Origin: Ktedonosporobacter rubrisoli
GTDB lineage: Bacteria; Chloroflexota; Ktedonobacteria; Ktedonobacterales; Ktedonobacteraceae
Length of the DNA: 64,000 bases
Direction of reading: 5' to 3'
Assembly: GCF_004208415.1 (NCBI RefSeq)
Contig: NZ_CP035758.1
Span: 11,160,001 to 11,224,000 of the forward strand
Part shown: positions 9,221 to 18,743 of the stretch, in pieces
Layout: each line of letters starts with the position of its first letter
Position numbering within the stretch: position 1 is the first letter of the stretch
Notes under the pieces: model-generated
The model's input: the letters and a program-made list of their open reading frames with translations, nothing else
Databases searched by the model: none
Told to the model about the DNA's origin: nothing
Position numbers and translations under genes: made by a program

Positions 9221-10738
9221 ATGACTTTGGCACGAAGCTGGGAGGCAGAGACAGAGGGAGTCGTCAGGGTTATGCAACCAGAGAATAACTATTCTAGCCA
9301 GGTGAGTAGCAACGATGATTTAAATATGCTGGTCGGCAAATCGTTAGGCCAGTTTCGCATCGTAGAGCGTATAGGTGCTGGTGGTATGGCTGCGGTCTTC
9401 AAAGCATATCAGCCAACACTTGATCGCTATGTGGCTATTAAGGTCTTGCCAGCTTATCATGCGCAAGACCCGATTTTCGTGAAACGTTTTGTGCAGGAAG
9501 CACGTTCTGTCGCCAAACTAGCCCATCCAAATATTGTGCAGATTCACGATTTTGGGGAGCAAGAGAATATTACCTATATCGTCATGGAGTATGTAGATGG
9601 TGGCACGCTCAAGGACCGCCTGAAGAAGGCCCTGCCTGTTCCAGAAGCTGTAGATTTTGTGATCCAGGCAGCTGAAGGACTTGATTGTGCCCATCGCAAT
9701 GGAATCGTTCATCGCGATGTAAAGCCTGCCAATATGCTCATACGTAAAGATGGTCATCTCTTGCTTTCGGATTTTGGTATCGCAAAAATTCTTGAGGGGA
9801 CAACTAATTTAACCCGCGTGGGGACGGGGATTGGCACGCCTCAATATATGTCCCCGGAACAGGGGACAGGGCAACCGGTAGATCGCCGTAGTGATATTTA
9901 TTCATTAGGTATTGTTTTGTTCCACTGCTTGACCGGTCGCGTGCCTTATACTGCCGATAGCCCTCTTACGATTACCGTTAAGCATCTGCATGATCCCTTG
10001 CCAGTGGAGCGGCTGGTTGCTGAGAATGTGCCTGCCCCGATTGTCCAGGTCGTAGTAAAGATGACGGCTAAGCAGCCACATGAGCGCTATCAGTCTGCCG
10101 ATGTGCTGATAGATGCCCTGACGAGTGCGCTAGCAGCATCGAACCTGTCTATACCGCGTCCCTGGCGAGCCGGGGGATTGGCTCCGCTTGTATCAGCGCC
10201 CTCTGAGGCAAGAGGGCAATCTGGTGCTCTTGGTAGCTCTCCTGGCTATGTTTCTCAGCCTTCCACGCCAAGCTCGACCTCGCAGCCTGGTATACAACAA
10301 CCCGTCGTAACGCTCACCTGCTTCCGCTGTGGGGCGCCAAATCCCAGCACGCGCCTTTTTTGTACAACCTGCGGCGATGACCTATCGAATAAACGAGCCA
10401 GTGCTGATCGCTATCTAGGCCCAAATGGGCGTCCTGTTCTTGCGCGTCTATCCATCCAGAATGGGCCGATGGCCGGGCGCTCGTATCGTTTTCATCAGGA
10501 TGTAACGACGATTGGTCGCACCAATGGCAACGATCTTGTCATCTCGGGACGTACTGTATCCCGTCGCCATGCCCGCTTATTGTTTGTCGATGGCCGCTGG
10601 TACCTTGAAGATTTACAGAGTGCTAATGGTACCCTGGTCAATAACGTACGCATTTATCAGCCAGTTGCGTTGAATGATGGCGATGTGATTAATTTTGGGG
10701 ATGAAGTAGTAGTTTTTAATGTGACTTACGGCCCGTAA
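9221..10738 (+). CDS. Ser/Thr protein kinase with zinc ribbon and FHA domain
   Basis: Cytoplasmic Hanks-type kinase that phosphorylates Ser/Thr. The kinase domain (~residues 45-300) shows GAGGMAAVFKA (P-loop), VAIKVL (catalytic Lys), HRDVKPANML, DFGIAKI, GTPQYMSPEQ and SDIYSLGIVL, so it should be active. After a Ser/Pro-rich linker comes a CxxC...CxxC zinc ribbon (CFRCGAPNP, CTTCGDD; ~370-390). A C-terminal FHA domain follows (TIGRTNGNDLVI, VSRRHARL, SANGTLVNN), which should bind phosphothreonine, perhaps its own. No membrane segment is seen. Start is uncertain: ATG 9221 is used; GTG 9212 lies in a hairpin and ATG 9272 (MQPENNYSS) is an alternative. Unlike the other three kinases here, this frame is intact. 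Confidence 0.92.
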   Translation: MTLARSWEAETEGVVRVMQPENNYSSQVSSNDDLNMLVGKSLGQFRIVERIGAGGMAAVFKAYQPTLDRYVAIKVLPAYHAQDPIFVKRFVQEARSVAKLAHPNIVQIHDFGEQENITYIVMEYVDGGTLKDRLKKALPVPEAVDFVIQAAEGLDCAHRNGIVHRDVKPANMLIRKDGHLLLSDFGIAKILEGTTNLTRVGTGIGTPQYMSPEQGTGQPVDRRSDIYSLGIVLFHCLTGRVPYTADSPLTITVKHLHDPLPVERLVAENVPAPIVQVVVKMTAKQPHERYQSADVLIDALTSALAASNLSIPRPWRAGGLAPLVSAPSEARGQSGALGSSPGYVSQPSTPSSTSQPGIQQPVVTLTCFRCGAPNPSTRLFCTTCGDDLSNKRASADRYLGPNGRPVLARLSIQNGPMAGRSYRFHQDVTTIGRTNGNDLVISGRTVSRRHARLLFVDGRWYLEDLQSANGTLVNNVRIYQPVALNDGDVINFGDEVVVFNVTYGP

Positions 10739-10826
10739 ATGAGCTGAAGAGATAAGTACAAGCAGCAGCTACCGATCGTATCGGGTAGCTGACATGGCTT
10801 TGCGATAAGCTTAGGAAGGAATTTCC

Positions 10827-11366
10827 ATGAGTTCCATTAATCCTCTGGTACAGGTTGCACAGCAAATGCTGCTTGGTGGCGCTGTAAAGCAAAATCATGC
10901 GCTTGAGCATGCAACTATTGTATTACTATCCAAGAAGTTTCCCGATGTGCGGCTTTCTGGTATCTCGTTTGCTGCAGGCTTCTTTGTGTTCGGCGATGTG
11001 CCGACTGAGGCTATTCTGCCCACGGCTCAGGAGGCGCTTCAACTCTTGCGCACGACGCATCCTGACCTGGCGGTTCATGAGCGATGCGGTACAAATCTGG
11101 CCGTCGCTGGCATGTTGACGGGACTCTCGGCAATGGCGGTGGCTAAGATGCGTCGTCCATACAGTACGGCAAATAATGTCATCCTGGCCTCTACCGCAGC
11201 GCTGGTGCTTTCGCGACCACTCGGCTTGCTGGTGCAGCGCTACGTAACGACGCAAACCCCGAACTCCTCGATGCAGATCCTTAAGGTGACTCCGCGCAGT
11301 GTTCTGGGGGCGCCAGCCCACTTTGTGAGTACCGATAATCCAGATGCGGCAGGATTGTTCTCTTAA
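10827..11366 (+). CDS. DUF6391 family protein
   Basis: Function unknown. The sequence KQNHALEHATIVLLSKKFP near the N-terminus is the hallmark of DUF6391 proteins, a family I associate mainly with cyanobacteria and Chloroflexota. Two hydrophobic stretches (GISFAAGFFVFG and NVILASTAALVLSRPLGLLVQ) suggest membrane association. AGGAAGGAA lies upstream of the ATG. A bulged hairpin (CAGCTACC...GGTAGCTG, 10768-10793) separates it from the kinase. The gene is followed closely by the rhodanese gene, with a 42-base gap, so the two are probably co-transcribed. 179 residues appears complete. Confidence 0.75.
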   Translation: MSSINPLVQVAQQMLLGGAVKQNHALEHATIVLLSKKFPDVRLSGISFAAGFFVFGDVPTEAILPTAQEALQLLRTTHPDLAVHERCGTNLAVAGMLTGLSAMAVAKMRRPYSTANNVILASTAALVLSRPLGLLVQRYVTTQTPNSSMQILKVTPRSVLGAPAHFVSTDNPDAAGLFS

Positions 11367-11408
11367 GGTGCGCTCGATGGAAGATAGTTAAAGTAGAAGG
11401 AGTATGTG

Positions 11409-12287
11409 ATGGCTCAAGAGCGTAGTCGCTTTCTTGTAGAAACTGCCTGGCTAGCAGAACATCTCACTGATCCACAACTGCGTATCGTGGATATGCGAGG
11501 ATATGTGCGTGCCGTTGAGCACGATGGTGTGCAGGATGCTGTGTATATCGGTGCGCCCGAAGAGTATGCACAAGAGCATATCCCGGGAGCCGTATATGTC
11601 GATTGGAGCAAGGACATTGTGGATCTCGATAGCGAAGTAGAAGCGCAGGTTGCTCCTCCTGCGCGCTTCGTCGAGGCCATGGAGCGGGTGGGGATTGGCG
11701 ATGAGCATCTGGTTGTAGCCTATGATACCCATCCCACCTCCCAGTTTGCTACGCGCCTATGGTGGGCACTGAATTACTATGGCCACGAGCGTGTAGTGGT
11801 CTTAAATGGCGGATTGGCCAAGTGGAAGCGTGAGAATCGGGAGCTTGTGAGTACCGTTCCTGCCTATCCACCGGCGACCTTTACAGCACGAGTGCGCCCG
11901 CAATTGCGTGCCGAGGCTCAGGAGGTGCTGCGTTTAATTGGCAATGCAGATGTGACCCTTGTGGATGCGCGTGATAGTGGGCAATATAGCGGTCGCGTGA
12001 TACGAGGCAAAGGACGCCCCGGCCATATTCCGGGCGCGCTGAATATTCCGCGCGAGGAGTTGATCGATCCGGAGACCGGGACATTTCGTAGCAATGAAGA
12101 GTTAGCAAGTATATTTGCGGCTGCCCAAGTCTCGCCAGAGCAGCGTGTAGTTGCCTATTGTAATGGTGGCGTGGCTGCAACTACTGTTCTCTTCAGTCTG
12201 GCTATGCTGGGATATCCCCGCTTGACGAATTATGACGGCTCCTGGAATGAGTGGGGGCACCGTCAAGACCTACCTGCAGAGATCTAA
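11409..12287 (+). CDS. Sulfurtransferase (two-domain rhodanese)
   Basis: Tandem rhodanese protein of 292 residues that moves sulfane sulfur from thiosulfate or 3-mercaptopyruvate to a thiol acceptor. The N-terminal inactive rhodanese domain (VDMRGYVR ... HIPGAVYVDW) is followed by the catalytic one with VDARDSGQYSG, GHIPGALNIPREE and the active-site loop VVAYCNGGVAATT, then the conserved NYDGSWNEWG end. The loop CNGGVA matches neither classical thiosulfate (CRxGxR) nor mercaptopyruvate (CGxGVT) types exactly, so the donor cannot be assigned. ATG 11409 is preferred over GTG 11406 because AAGGAG lies 6 bases upstream of it. Confidence 0.93.
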   Translation: MAQERSRFLVETAWLAEHLTDPQLRIVDMRGYVRAVEHDGVQDAVYIGAPEEYAQEHIPGAVYVDWSKDIVDLDSEVEAQVAPPARFVEAMERVGIGDEHLVVAYDTHPTSQFATRLWWALNYYGHERVVVLNGGLAKWKRENRELVSTVPAYPPATFTARVRPQLRAEAQEVLRLIGNADVTLVDARDSGQYSGRVIRGKGRPGHIPGALNIPREELIDPETGTFRSNEELASIFAAAQVSPEQRVVAYCNGGVAATTVLFSLAMLGYPRLTNYDGSWNEWGHRQDLPAEI

Positions 12288-12338
12288 AGCAGCAGAGAGA
12301 GCCCCGGTATAGAAGCGGGGCTGACTGGGAAGAGAGGA

Positions 12339-13550
12339 ATGCTGGAGAGCCTGATAGTGCATGTAAGCAGATCGCTTCCTACTCTTCCTTCTCCTGTAGC
12401 GCAGGAGGGATTAAAGGGACTGGCAAAAATCCTGAGCGTAGAGAGGGAAAGACTTGACTCAATGATGGATGAGCACGAATTGGCAAGCGAACGGGAGCAA
12501 GAAGAACTGCTTGATCTCAATGAGGTGATGCGGGCCTTTGGCATCGATGCGTGGAAAAACCTGGGGCCAACCGATACTGCCTATAGCGATAATTTTGGTC
12601 TGCTTGTTGATGTGCAGGGGCAGCGTTATGTTCTACGCGAACGGCCAGAGGGGCCACTGGGAGAGGATCAAGGGCATCGCTATGTGTTTCGGCGCTATCT
12701 GCAACAGCAAGGAATACCGATACCAGCTTTATGGCCGACTCCTCAGGGTGAAGCTGCTGCGCAGGTTGGGGAAGATCACTTTGAGCTAGAGCAGTGGTCC
12801 GGTGGCGAGCTATTTAGCTCGTCGGATTCCCGAGCACTAGATTGGGTGAGCTTTGCTGGTTCGATGCTGGGACGTATTCATCAGGCCTCACAACACTATC
12901 AAGGCCCGCAATACAAGTGGCCGGCGGAAGCGCATATGGGAAGCGTGGTCCAGAGCTATCTTAACCTGGCCCGCAGCAGAGCCGACACCTGTGAGCTCCA
13001 GGCCCTGGCCGTTGCGCTTGAGAACTGGGCTGATCAGTGGGAAGCGGTTTTACCCTCGGCTATGATGTCTATTGGTGCAGTGCGTGGACTCCCAGAATTC
13101 CACATTCACGGTGACTATCATGCCCTGAATCTGCGCTTTAATTCATTGGGAGTTGCCGCAGTGCTGGGACTGGAAGCTTCGCGCTGGGAAAAGCGCATTT
13201 TTGAAGTGGCGTATGCTCTTTTTTACTTCTGTGCTTTGGCCTGGCAACCAGGTGAGAAGCTAACAAGGCCTTTACTCAAGCGAGGTCTCGATCCTCTACG
13301 GGCGCGAAATTTTTTGAGAGCCTATGGCGAACTTTGCCCTCCGGCCCGCGGCGAAGCGGAGGCACTAACTGATGCTCTCACCCTCATTGCGCCCATTGCC
13401 ACGATTAATGGACCGTTGGAAGATTTGTTTTATGGGCCTCAAGAAGCCGAAGAGGACTCGATGGATGATCTATTGGAGCGCTTATACTGGGCTTCGACCT
13501 TGCCAGCCTGGTTACGTCGCGTGCGGCATTCACTTGCTGAAATGTGGTAA
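12339..13550 (+). CDS. Aminoglycoside-phosphotransferase-fold protein, possibly inactive
   Basis: The C-terminal two thirds resemble the APH/choline-kinase fold: QRYVLRERPEGP (nucleotide-binding Lys region replaced by Arg), LGRIHQAS, and the catalytic loop HGDYHALNLRF at about residues 257-267 with the expected Asp and Asn. The metal-binding Asp that usually follows (IDWE or IDFE) reads LGLEAS here, so the second key acid is missing. The N-terminal ~70 residues are charged and helical. Substrate unknown. The ATG follows GAGAGGA and lies 51 bases after the rhodanese gene, likely the same transcript. Either a divergent kinase or a pseudokinase. Confidence 0.7.
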   Translation: MLESLIVHVSRSLPTLPSPVAQEGLKGLAKILSVERERLDSMMDEHELASEREQEELLDLNEVMRAFGIDAWKNLGPTDTAYSDNFGLLVDVQGQRYVLRERPEGPLGEDQGHRYVFRRYLQQQGIPIPALWPTPQGEAAAQVGEDHFELEQWSGGELFSSSDSRALDWVSFAGSMLGRIHQASQHYQGPQYKWPAEAHMGSVVQSYLNLARSRADTCELQALAVALENWADQWEAVLPSAMMSIGAVRGLPEFHIHGDYHALNLRFNSLGVAAVLGLEASRWEKRIFEVAYALFYFCALAWQPGEKLTRPLLKRGLDPLRARNFLRAYGELCPPARGEAEALTDALTLIAPIATINGPLEDLFYGPQEAEEDSMDDLLERLYWASTLPAWLRRVRHSLAEMW

Positions 13551-13607
13551 GGAGCAGAACCTGTTACGGGCCTCCATAAAACAGTTAAATGTATCTATTT
13601 GAGGGAC

Positions 13608-15211
13608 TTAGTGGCCATGATGGGTCATAGTAATTATCAGGGTTATGATTGCAATCAGCATAATCAATGCAATCAGGCCGATGATAAGAAACTTGGGGTC
13701 CAGGTGAAAGCCAGAACGTGCGGCCGGCTCTATATCTCCTGTGGTGGTGACTGGTCCCTGGGGACCGCTGGGAGTGTTTGAGGATGTGATGGACTGAGGT
13801 GCCTGAACCATGGTAGAGATAGCCTTGGGCGCCTGGTAGTTCTCGGACGTTCCTGTCTGCGTCGCAGAAGAGTGCTGAGAACTGCCAGTCTGAGAGTGTG
13901 GTGGCACCATCTGGGAAGCCATCATAGAGGCCTGATTTTTCTGTGGTCTGATCAGCAAGGTTTGCTCGCCTTCGGGGATACGCTTAGACGAGGCGCTGGA
14001 GCGTGGAGGCGTGGATGGACCCAACGGAGTACCACATTGAGCGCAGAAAGCCGCCTTGGGAGCAAGGGGAGCATTACAGCGCGGGCAATAGTTAACTGCC
14101 GCTGTCTGAGAGACAGCATCAGGTGTGGAGGGAGCTTGCTGAGCATTTTCCTTGGCTGCCTGAATTGCTTCGTAGAGCATTGGAAGATCGGGCTGTGTGC
14201 TATGCGGATCAACAGGGCGCTTTGGCTGCTGGGGAGCTGGTAAGGCCCCCATTACCCGCTTAAGATCATTGGCCAGGTCGGCAACTGACTGATAGCGATC
14301 CTTAGGGCGCAAGGCCATGGCCTTATGAATAGTACGGTTCAACTGGATGAGCAGATCAGGCGGTAATGTACCAAGCTGAGCTATATGCCGCGAATGGCGT
14401 GGTGTCGGCTTGGGAGGCTTGGTGACTCCAAGCCGGAATTGGCGGCCGGAGTTCGCTTCTGCGCTCTCTTCAGGAGGGTTATTGGCTAAAATATCTTGTA
14501 GAGTCGGTAAATCTGGGCGACCCTGCTGTAGCGATTGGTTGCGTACAGAGACACTGGGCGGCTCATGCGCAGTAAGAGCAAAATAGAGTGTGCCCCCCAA
14601 TGCGTATACGTCAGAGCGCGTGTCGGTGCCGCTTCCTCCTGGATACTGTTCGGGGGAGCGTAGCCAGGAGTTCCCTGATGGCGAATGAAGAATAGTGTGC
14701 GCGCTCCATCTGCTGCCGCTTTAGCATTTCCTAGATCCACCAGGATAGCTGTACCATTGGAGGTAATACGAATATTGTCGGGTTTAATATCCCTATGGAT
14801 AACTGGAGGACGCTGGCTATGCAGAAAGAGTACTGCATCACAAATTGCCAGAATCCATTCCATAATGCGTGGGATGGGAACAGTATCGTTACGTTGCCGC
14901 GCGTGACGAATGAGATCCGTCAAATCATGCCCTTCAATGTAGTTAAGGACAACATAATAGCGCCCTCGCTCCATAAAGGCATCCTGGAAGGCAGGAAGGT
15001 GAGGGTTGTGTAGTTGACTAAGTACGGTGGCCTCATGCTTGAGCTGTTCTTGCCCACTGGCGCCTGTCACAAGATATTCTTTTACTGCATACTGCTGGCT
15101 CGTCATTAGATCTACTGCCAGATAGACGTGCCCGAAGCCCCCGCTGCCCAACACGCGTTCGATACGATAACGTCCATGTAGTACCGTGCCAGACGGAACT
15201 GTTTCTATCAT
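13608..15211 (-). CDS. Ser/Thr protein kinase with zinc ribbon and C-terminal TM anchor, frameshifted
   Basis: Hanks-type kinase: GSGGFGHVYLAVD, YAVKEYL, VIHRDIKPDNIRI (~140), VDLGNAKA (DLG replacing DFG) and GTPGYAPP near residue 180. The frame then breaks at a C5 run (plus 14652-14656). The other frame continues directly with EQYPGGSGTDTRSDVYALGG, the rest of the C-lobe, a CxxC zinc ribbon (CPRCNAPLAPKAAFCAQCG) and one C-terminal membrane helix (FLIIGLIALIMLIAIITLII). One extra base gives 534 residues. Unrepaired, the product ends inside the activation segment and should be inactive. The start has AAGGAG upstream. It lies convergent to the APH-fold gene. Confidence 0.85.
14652..14656 (-). 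other. Frameshift site in kinase activation segment (C5 run)
   Basis: Coding context GCTCCCCCGAACAG. Six Cs would read Ala-Pro-Pro-Glu-Gln-Tyr, the canonical kinase APE-region sequence; five Cs give Ala-Pro-Pro-Asn-Ser and lose homology. Confidence 0.85.
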
Positions 15212-15747
15212 GGAGATCTCCTTCTTTAATCTGCCACCAGAAGGTTAAGGATGATGGAGCCGTCTACAGCATTGGTCTGTACCCCATCTAGCCTGCTGTG
15301 CAAGCTCGCATTCGCATTATACACTAGTTCAAGGAACATGTACACTTCATAATTTCATTATAGGATGTTTTCCTATCGTATGTTGTGAGCTCATAGAGAG
15401 AATGTGGACAATACAATTTATTCGCCTGTGGGCGAAGGGCGACGAATTGGGGGCGATGGTGAAAGACGAGCTTGCGAGATGAACGCACTATCATTTTGTT
15501 TGCAGACGCGCAAATACATTGAGGTTTCTGCTTGTTGTACTCCGGGAACCTTGTAAAGTTTCTCTGTAAGAAAGCTGAGCAGGATGCCAGACATGCTCTA
15601 TGCATATCTATGAAGCTGGCCAGATGGCTTTCTGCCAAGATCATGAATGCTTTTGCATAGTGGCACAAATTGTGCACATGCCGTATGATACAGGCTGGGC
15701 CTGTGAGAGGACCCCGAGCTATCAGCGGCCAGGAAAGGATACTAGAT
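15212..15747 (+). other. Intergenic region, no gene recognised
   Basis: A 536-base gap between divergent genes. It must hold the kinase promoter (minus) and the deacetylase promoter (plus), but I could not pick convincing -35/-10 pairs. The small frames in it show no family signature. Confidence 0.5.
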
Positions 15748-16887
15748 ATGTGCGCTCAGCAGACAGGTTTTGTCTTCGATAACTATTTTTTAGCCCATGA
15801 TGCCGGGGTGCAAACAAAGGTCATCATGCGTGATAAAACGTTCGAGATGTCCCCCGAGGCACATCCCTCTGCTGCTTCGATTACACAGAGAACAAAAGAG
15901 CTGCTAGATGGAACAGGCTTAACGGCCCAGATGTTGCCCATTGCAGCGCGGGCGGCAACTGAGGATGAGATTGCCGTCTATCATACACGTGATTACATAA
16001 GGGGTGTGCGGGCGCTGGCGGCTGGTGGCCCGGCACAGGGAACATGGGGCTATATAGATGAGGAAACGATCTTGAGCCCGGGCTCGTTTGAGGCCGCGCT
16101 CTATGCTGCCGGCGGGGCCGCTAATGCCGTAAGAGCGGTCATGGAAGGCACCGTGCGCAATGCATATGCCCTATTGCGCCCTCCTGGCCACCATGCTGAA
16201 CGCAATAAAGCCCTGGGCTTCTGTATTTTTAATAATGCAGTGATTGCAGCTCATCATGCCCGCAAGGCGTATGGAGTTGAAAAGGTGATGATCGTCGACT
16301 GGGATGTGCACCATGGCAATGGGACGCAAGATGCTTTCTACGAAGATGCAAATGTACTCTTTGTTTCACTGCATCAGCATAACTGGTATCCAGAGCTCTC
16401 TGGCGAGTTAGATCAGATTGGCAGCGGATCTGGCACAGGTTATACGGTGAATATACCTCTCCCGCCGGGAACAGGAGATAGGGGATACTGCGCAGCTTTT
16501 GAGCAGCTGGTTATTCCCCTTGGATTGCAATTCCGTCCCCAGCTCATAATAATCTCTGCGGGACATGATGCTAGCTGGCTTGATCCGCTAGCGCGCATGA
16601 TGATGACTATGGATGGCTATCGTCGGCTGACCGAACTGATGCTTGGTCTGGCTGAAGAAGCTTGTGGGGGCAGGCTAGTAGTTCTGCAGGAGGGTGGTTA
16701 TAGTACAGCTTATGTGCCCTATTGTGTTGCGGCGACTGTTGAGGCTCTGATTGGAGTTGACCTGGGCATTGTCGATCTTTATGCTACAGCTCCTGAACTG
16801 CAGCACTGCAAAGAGATCCTCACGCAGGAGACGCTAAGCGCCTTGCAAGAGGCGAGAGCGTGGCATAAGCGCTGGTGGTACCTATAA
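15748..16887 (+). CDS. Histone-deacetylase-superfamily zinc deacetylase
   Basis: Arginase/deacetylase-fold amidohydrolase of 379 residues. Motifs in order: PPGHHAERN near residue 146 with the catalytic His pair, DWDVHHGNGTQ near 183 (zinc Asp and His), and ISAGHDAS near 270 (second zinc Asp), then LQEGGYS with the Gly-Gly-Tyr signature. This pattern matches bacterial class II-like HDAC, acetoin-utilisation and acetylpolyamine amidohydrolase proteins; substrate cannot be decided, though acetylated polyamines or proteins are likely. The frame is open further upstream, but ATG 15748 has AGGAAAGGA 8 bases before it and starts the conserved sequence. Confidence 0.93.
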   Translation: MCAQQTGFVFDNYFLAHDAGVQTKVIMRDKTFEMSPEAHPSAASITQRTKELLDGTGLTAQMLPIAARAATEDEIAVYHTRDYIRGVRALAAGGPAQGTWGYIDEETILSPGSFEAALYAAGGAANAVRAVMEGTVRNAYALLRPPGHHAERNKALGFCIFNNAVIAAHHARKAYGVEKVMIVDWDVHHGNGTQDAFYEDANVLFVSLHQHNWYPELSGELDQIGSGSGTGYTVNIPLPPGTGDRGYCAAFEQLVIPLGLQFRPQLIIISAGHDASWLDPLARMMMTMDGYRRLTELMLGLAEEACGGRLVVLQEGGYSTAYVPYCVAATVEALIGVDLGIVDLYATAPELQHCKEILTQETLSALQEARAWHKRWWYL

Positions 16888-17137
16888 AAATCTGCAGGTT
16901 TCGACAAGGGCTTGGTAGGAGCTTCTATTGGCAAATTGCTGCCAGTTGAATGTACTTATCAAGCGATAAGGGCAAAGGGAATCTGCAGATCCATCTCTGC
17001 CAATAATTGCTTCTGCGTTTAACTCATGTGGGCCGGCATTGCAACCTTTCTGGAGCAGACTCTTCGGCTGTTCATGGCCTGGTCTTTCTCCGCTTGTTGC
17101 AATGCCCAATCGCTTTCACGCGCTAAGTGACAGGGGC

Positions 17138-18409
17138 TTAGGTTACGCTAGGCGCCTCGTCAGTGTATTTCTCGTATAAGCGCTCAGATATTATCTTCTG
17201 TAAGCTCATCACTGTCTCATAAATGTCGTGGAAAGAAGTATAGAGCGGAGCGATGCCCAGGCGGATATTATCTGGTGCACGAAAGTCGGGCAACACTTTC
17301 ATATCATTGATCAGAGTAAGATCGATGCGCATACCCTCGGCATGCCCTAGCGATACATGAGAGCCACGGCGCTCTGTCTGGCGTGGCGAATTCAGGCTAA
17401 CGTCAAGGGGCTGTAGCACAGCTTCCCAGAGCGCAATGAGATATTCGCTTTGGCGAATGGACTTGGCGCGTAAGTTGTCAAGGCCTGCCTCTAGCAGTAG
17501 TTCTACTCCGGGCTCGATCAGAGAAAGGGAAATCATGGGAGGGGTACCGGTCAGGAAGTGAAGTAAGCCAGGGGCCGGGGAATAAGTCAGCCCGAAGGCA
17601 AAGGCATCTTTCTGCCCCATCCAGCCGGAAATAGGGTTAAATAACTTCTCCTGCAGATCGCGGCGAACATAGAGAAATGCCGGCGAGCCGGGCCCTCCAT
17701 TGAGGTATTTGTAGGTACAGCCAATAGCCAGATCCGCTTGAGCCGCGTGTAGATCGACCGGGATCGATCCGACTGAATGGCTGAGATCCCATAAGACCAG
17801 CGCCCCGGCATTGTGAGCCGCCGCCGTCATGGCTGGCATATCATAGAGGTAGCCACTTTTGAAAACTGTATGGGAGAGCGTCACCAGCGCTGTTTGCTCA
17901 TCGATGCTGGCTTGTAGCTCATCGGCTGGACCATAAATGCCGTCTGGCGAGTCAATGATCTCTAACTGATGCCCTTTATCCAGTAGATTAATAGCTCCCT
18001 GAAGAATGTAAAGGTCGGAGGGGAAATTAAGATTGTCGGTCAGGATGCGTTTGCGGCCTTGCTGGAGACGAAGGGCGGCGAGAACCAGCTTGAAGAGATT
18101 GATAGAAGTTGAATCAGCAACAATCACTTCGTCGGGTTCGGCACCAAGCAAGCGTGCAATCTTGCCGCCAATTCTCTCAGGAGTGTTAATCCAGCCTTCA
18201 TTCCAACTTCTAATCAGGCGTGTTCCCCATTGGTGAGAGATGAGATTGTTGGCCAGCGTTGCCGTATCTTTAGGAAGGCGGCCCAATGAGTTGCCATCCA
18301 TATAGATCAGTTCGGGTTCGGCAAAGACGAAACGTTCGCGGAAGGCGGCTAGCGAGTCTTGAGTGTCAAGTTCTTTGGCGTAATCGGCGGTAATGGGTAT
18401 GCTAGTCAT
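17138..18409 (-). CDS. kynU: Kynureninase
   Basis: PLP enzyme that cleaves kynurenine or 3-hydroxykynurenine to (hydroxy)anthranilate and alanine; 423 residues, the usual size. Visible signatures: YMDGNSLGRLP near the N-terminus, SHQWGTRLIRSWNEGW, VLWDLSHSVGSIPVDL (cofactor Asp), and the Schiff-base lysine in GCTYKYLNGGPGSPAF near residue 230, then SGWMGQKDAF. No tryptophan dioxygenase, formamidase or kynurenine monooxygenase gene is in the window, so the enzyme stands alone here. Confidence 0.95.
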   Translation of the reverse strand: MTSIPITADYAKELDTQDSLAAFRERFVFAEPELIYMDGNSLGRLPKDTATLANNLISHQWGTRLIRSWNEGWINTPERIGGKIARLLGAEPDEVIVADSTSINLFKLVLAALRLQQGRKRILTDNLNFPSDLYILQGAINLLDKGHQLEIIDSPDGIYGPADELQASIDEQTALVTLSHTVFKSGYLYDMPAMTAAAHNAGALVLWDLSHSVGSIPVDLHAAQADLAIGCTYKYLNGGPGSPAFLYVRRDLQEKLFNPISGWMGQKDAFAFGLTYSPAPGLLHFLTGTPPMISLSLIEPGVELLLEAGLDNLRAKSIRQSEYLIALWEAVLQPLDVSLNSPRQTERRGSHVSLGHAEGMRIDLTLINDMKVLPDFRAPDNIRLGIAPLYTSFHDIYETVMSLQKIISERLYEKYTDEAPSVT

Positions 18410-18743
18410 AAATAGATTTCCTTGTCTTCACGACACTATGAGATAATGTACACAGCACTGTGAACTGTGAGGGCGAGTTACGCGGTGCCCAATTGTTTTA
18501 GCCGGAGCAGCTTCTCTAACTACCGGGTTTAATTGGCGCCCCACTCTTAAGTATAACTAGTCCTGACCACCTGGGGCAATTGTACGTTCAGCAAGGTGGG
18601 GCTGTTTCATTGTGCTTGAGCTGAACCTTGTGTTCGCGCGCCGCGCGATAGGCGTTAGCACAGCTTGTCTCAATAAGGCCGAAGCGCTACTATTATCATG
18701 TAGATCTTCCGCAGAAAATGGAGAGTAAGGAGAAAGCTTTCAA
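18410..18743 (+). other. Intergenic region between divergent kynU and MaoC genes
   Basis: 334 bases without a gene. The right end holds AGTAAGGAG before the MaoC gene. I see short inverted repeats around CAATTG/CAATTGG but no convincing riboswitch, promoter pair or terminator. Confidence 0.4.

Noticed and set aside
15324..15677. 117-codon minus-strand frame upstream of the deacetylase gene
   Set aside because: Cys/His/Lys-rich random-looking translation, no ribosome site.
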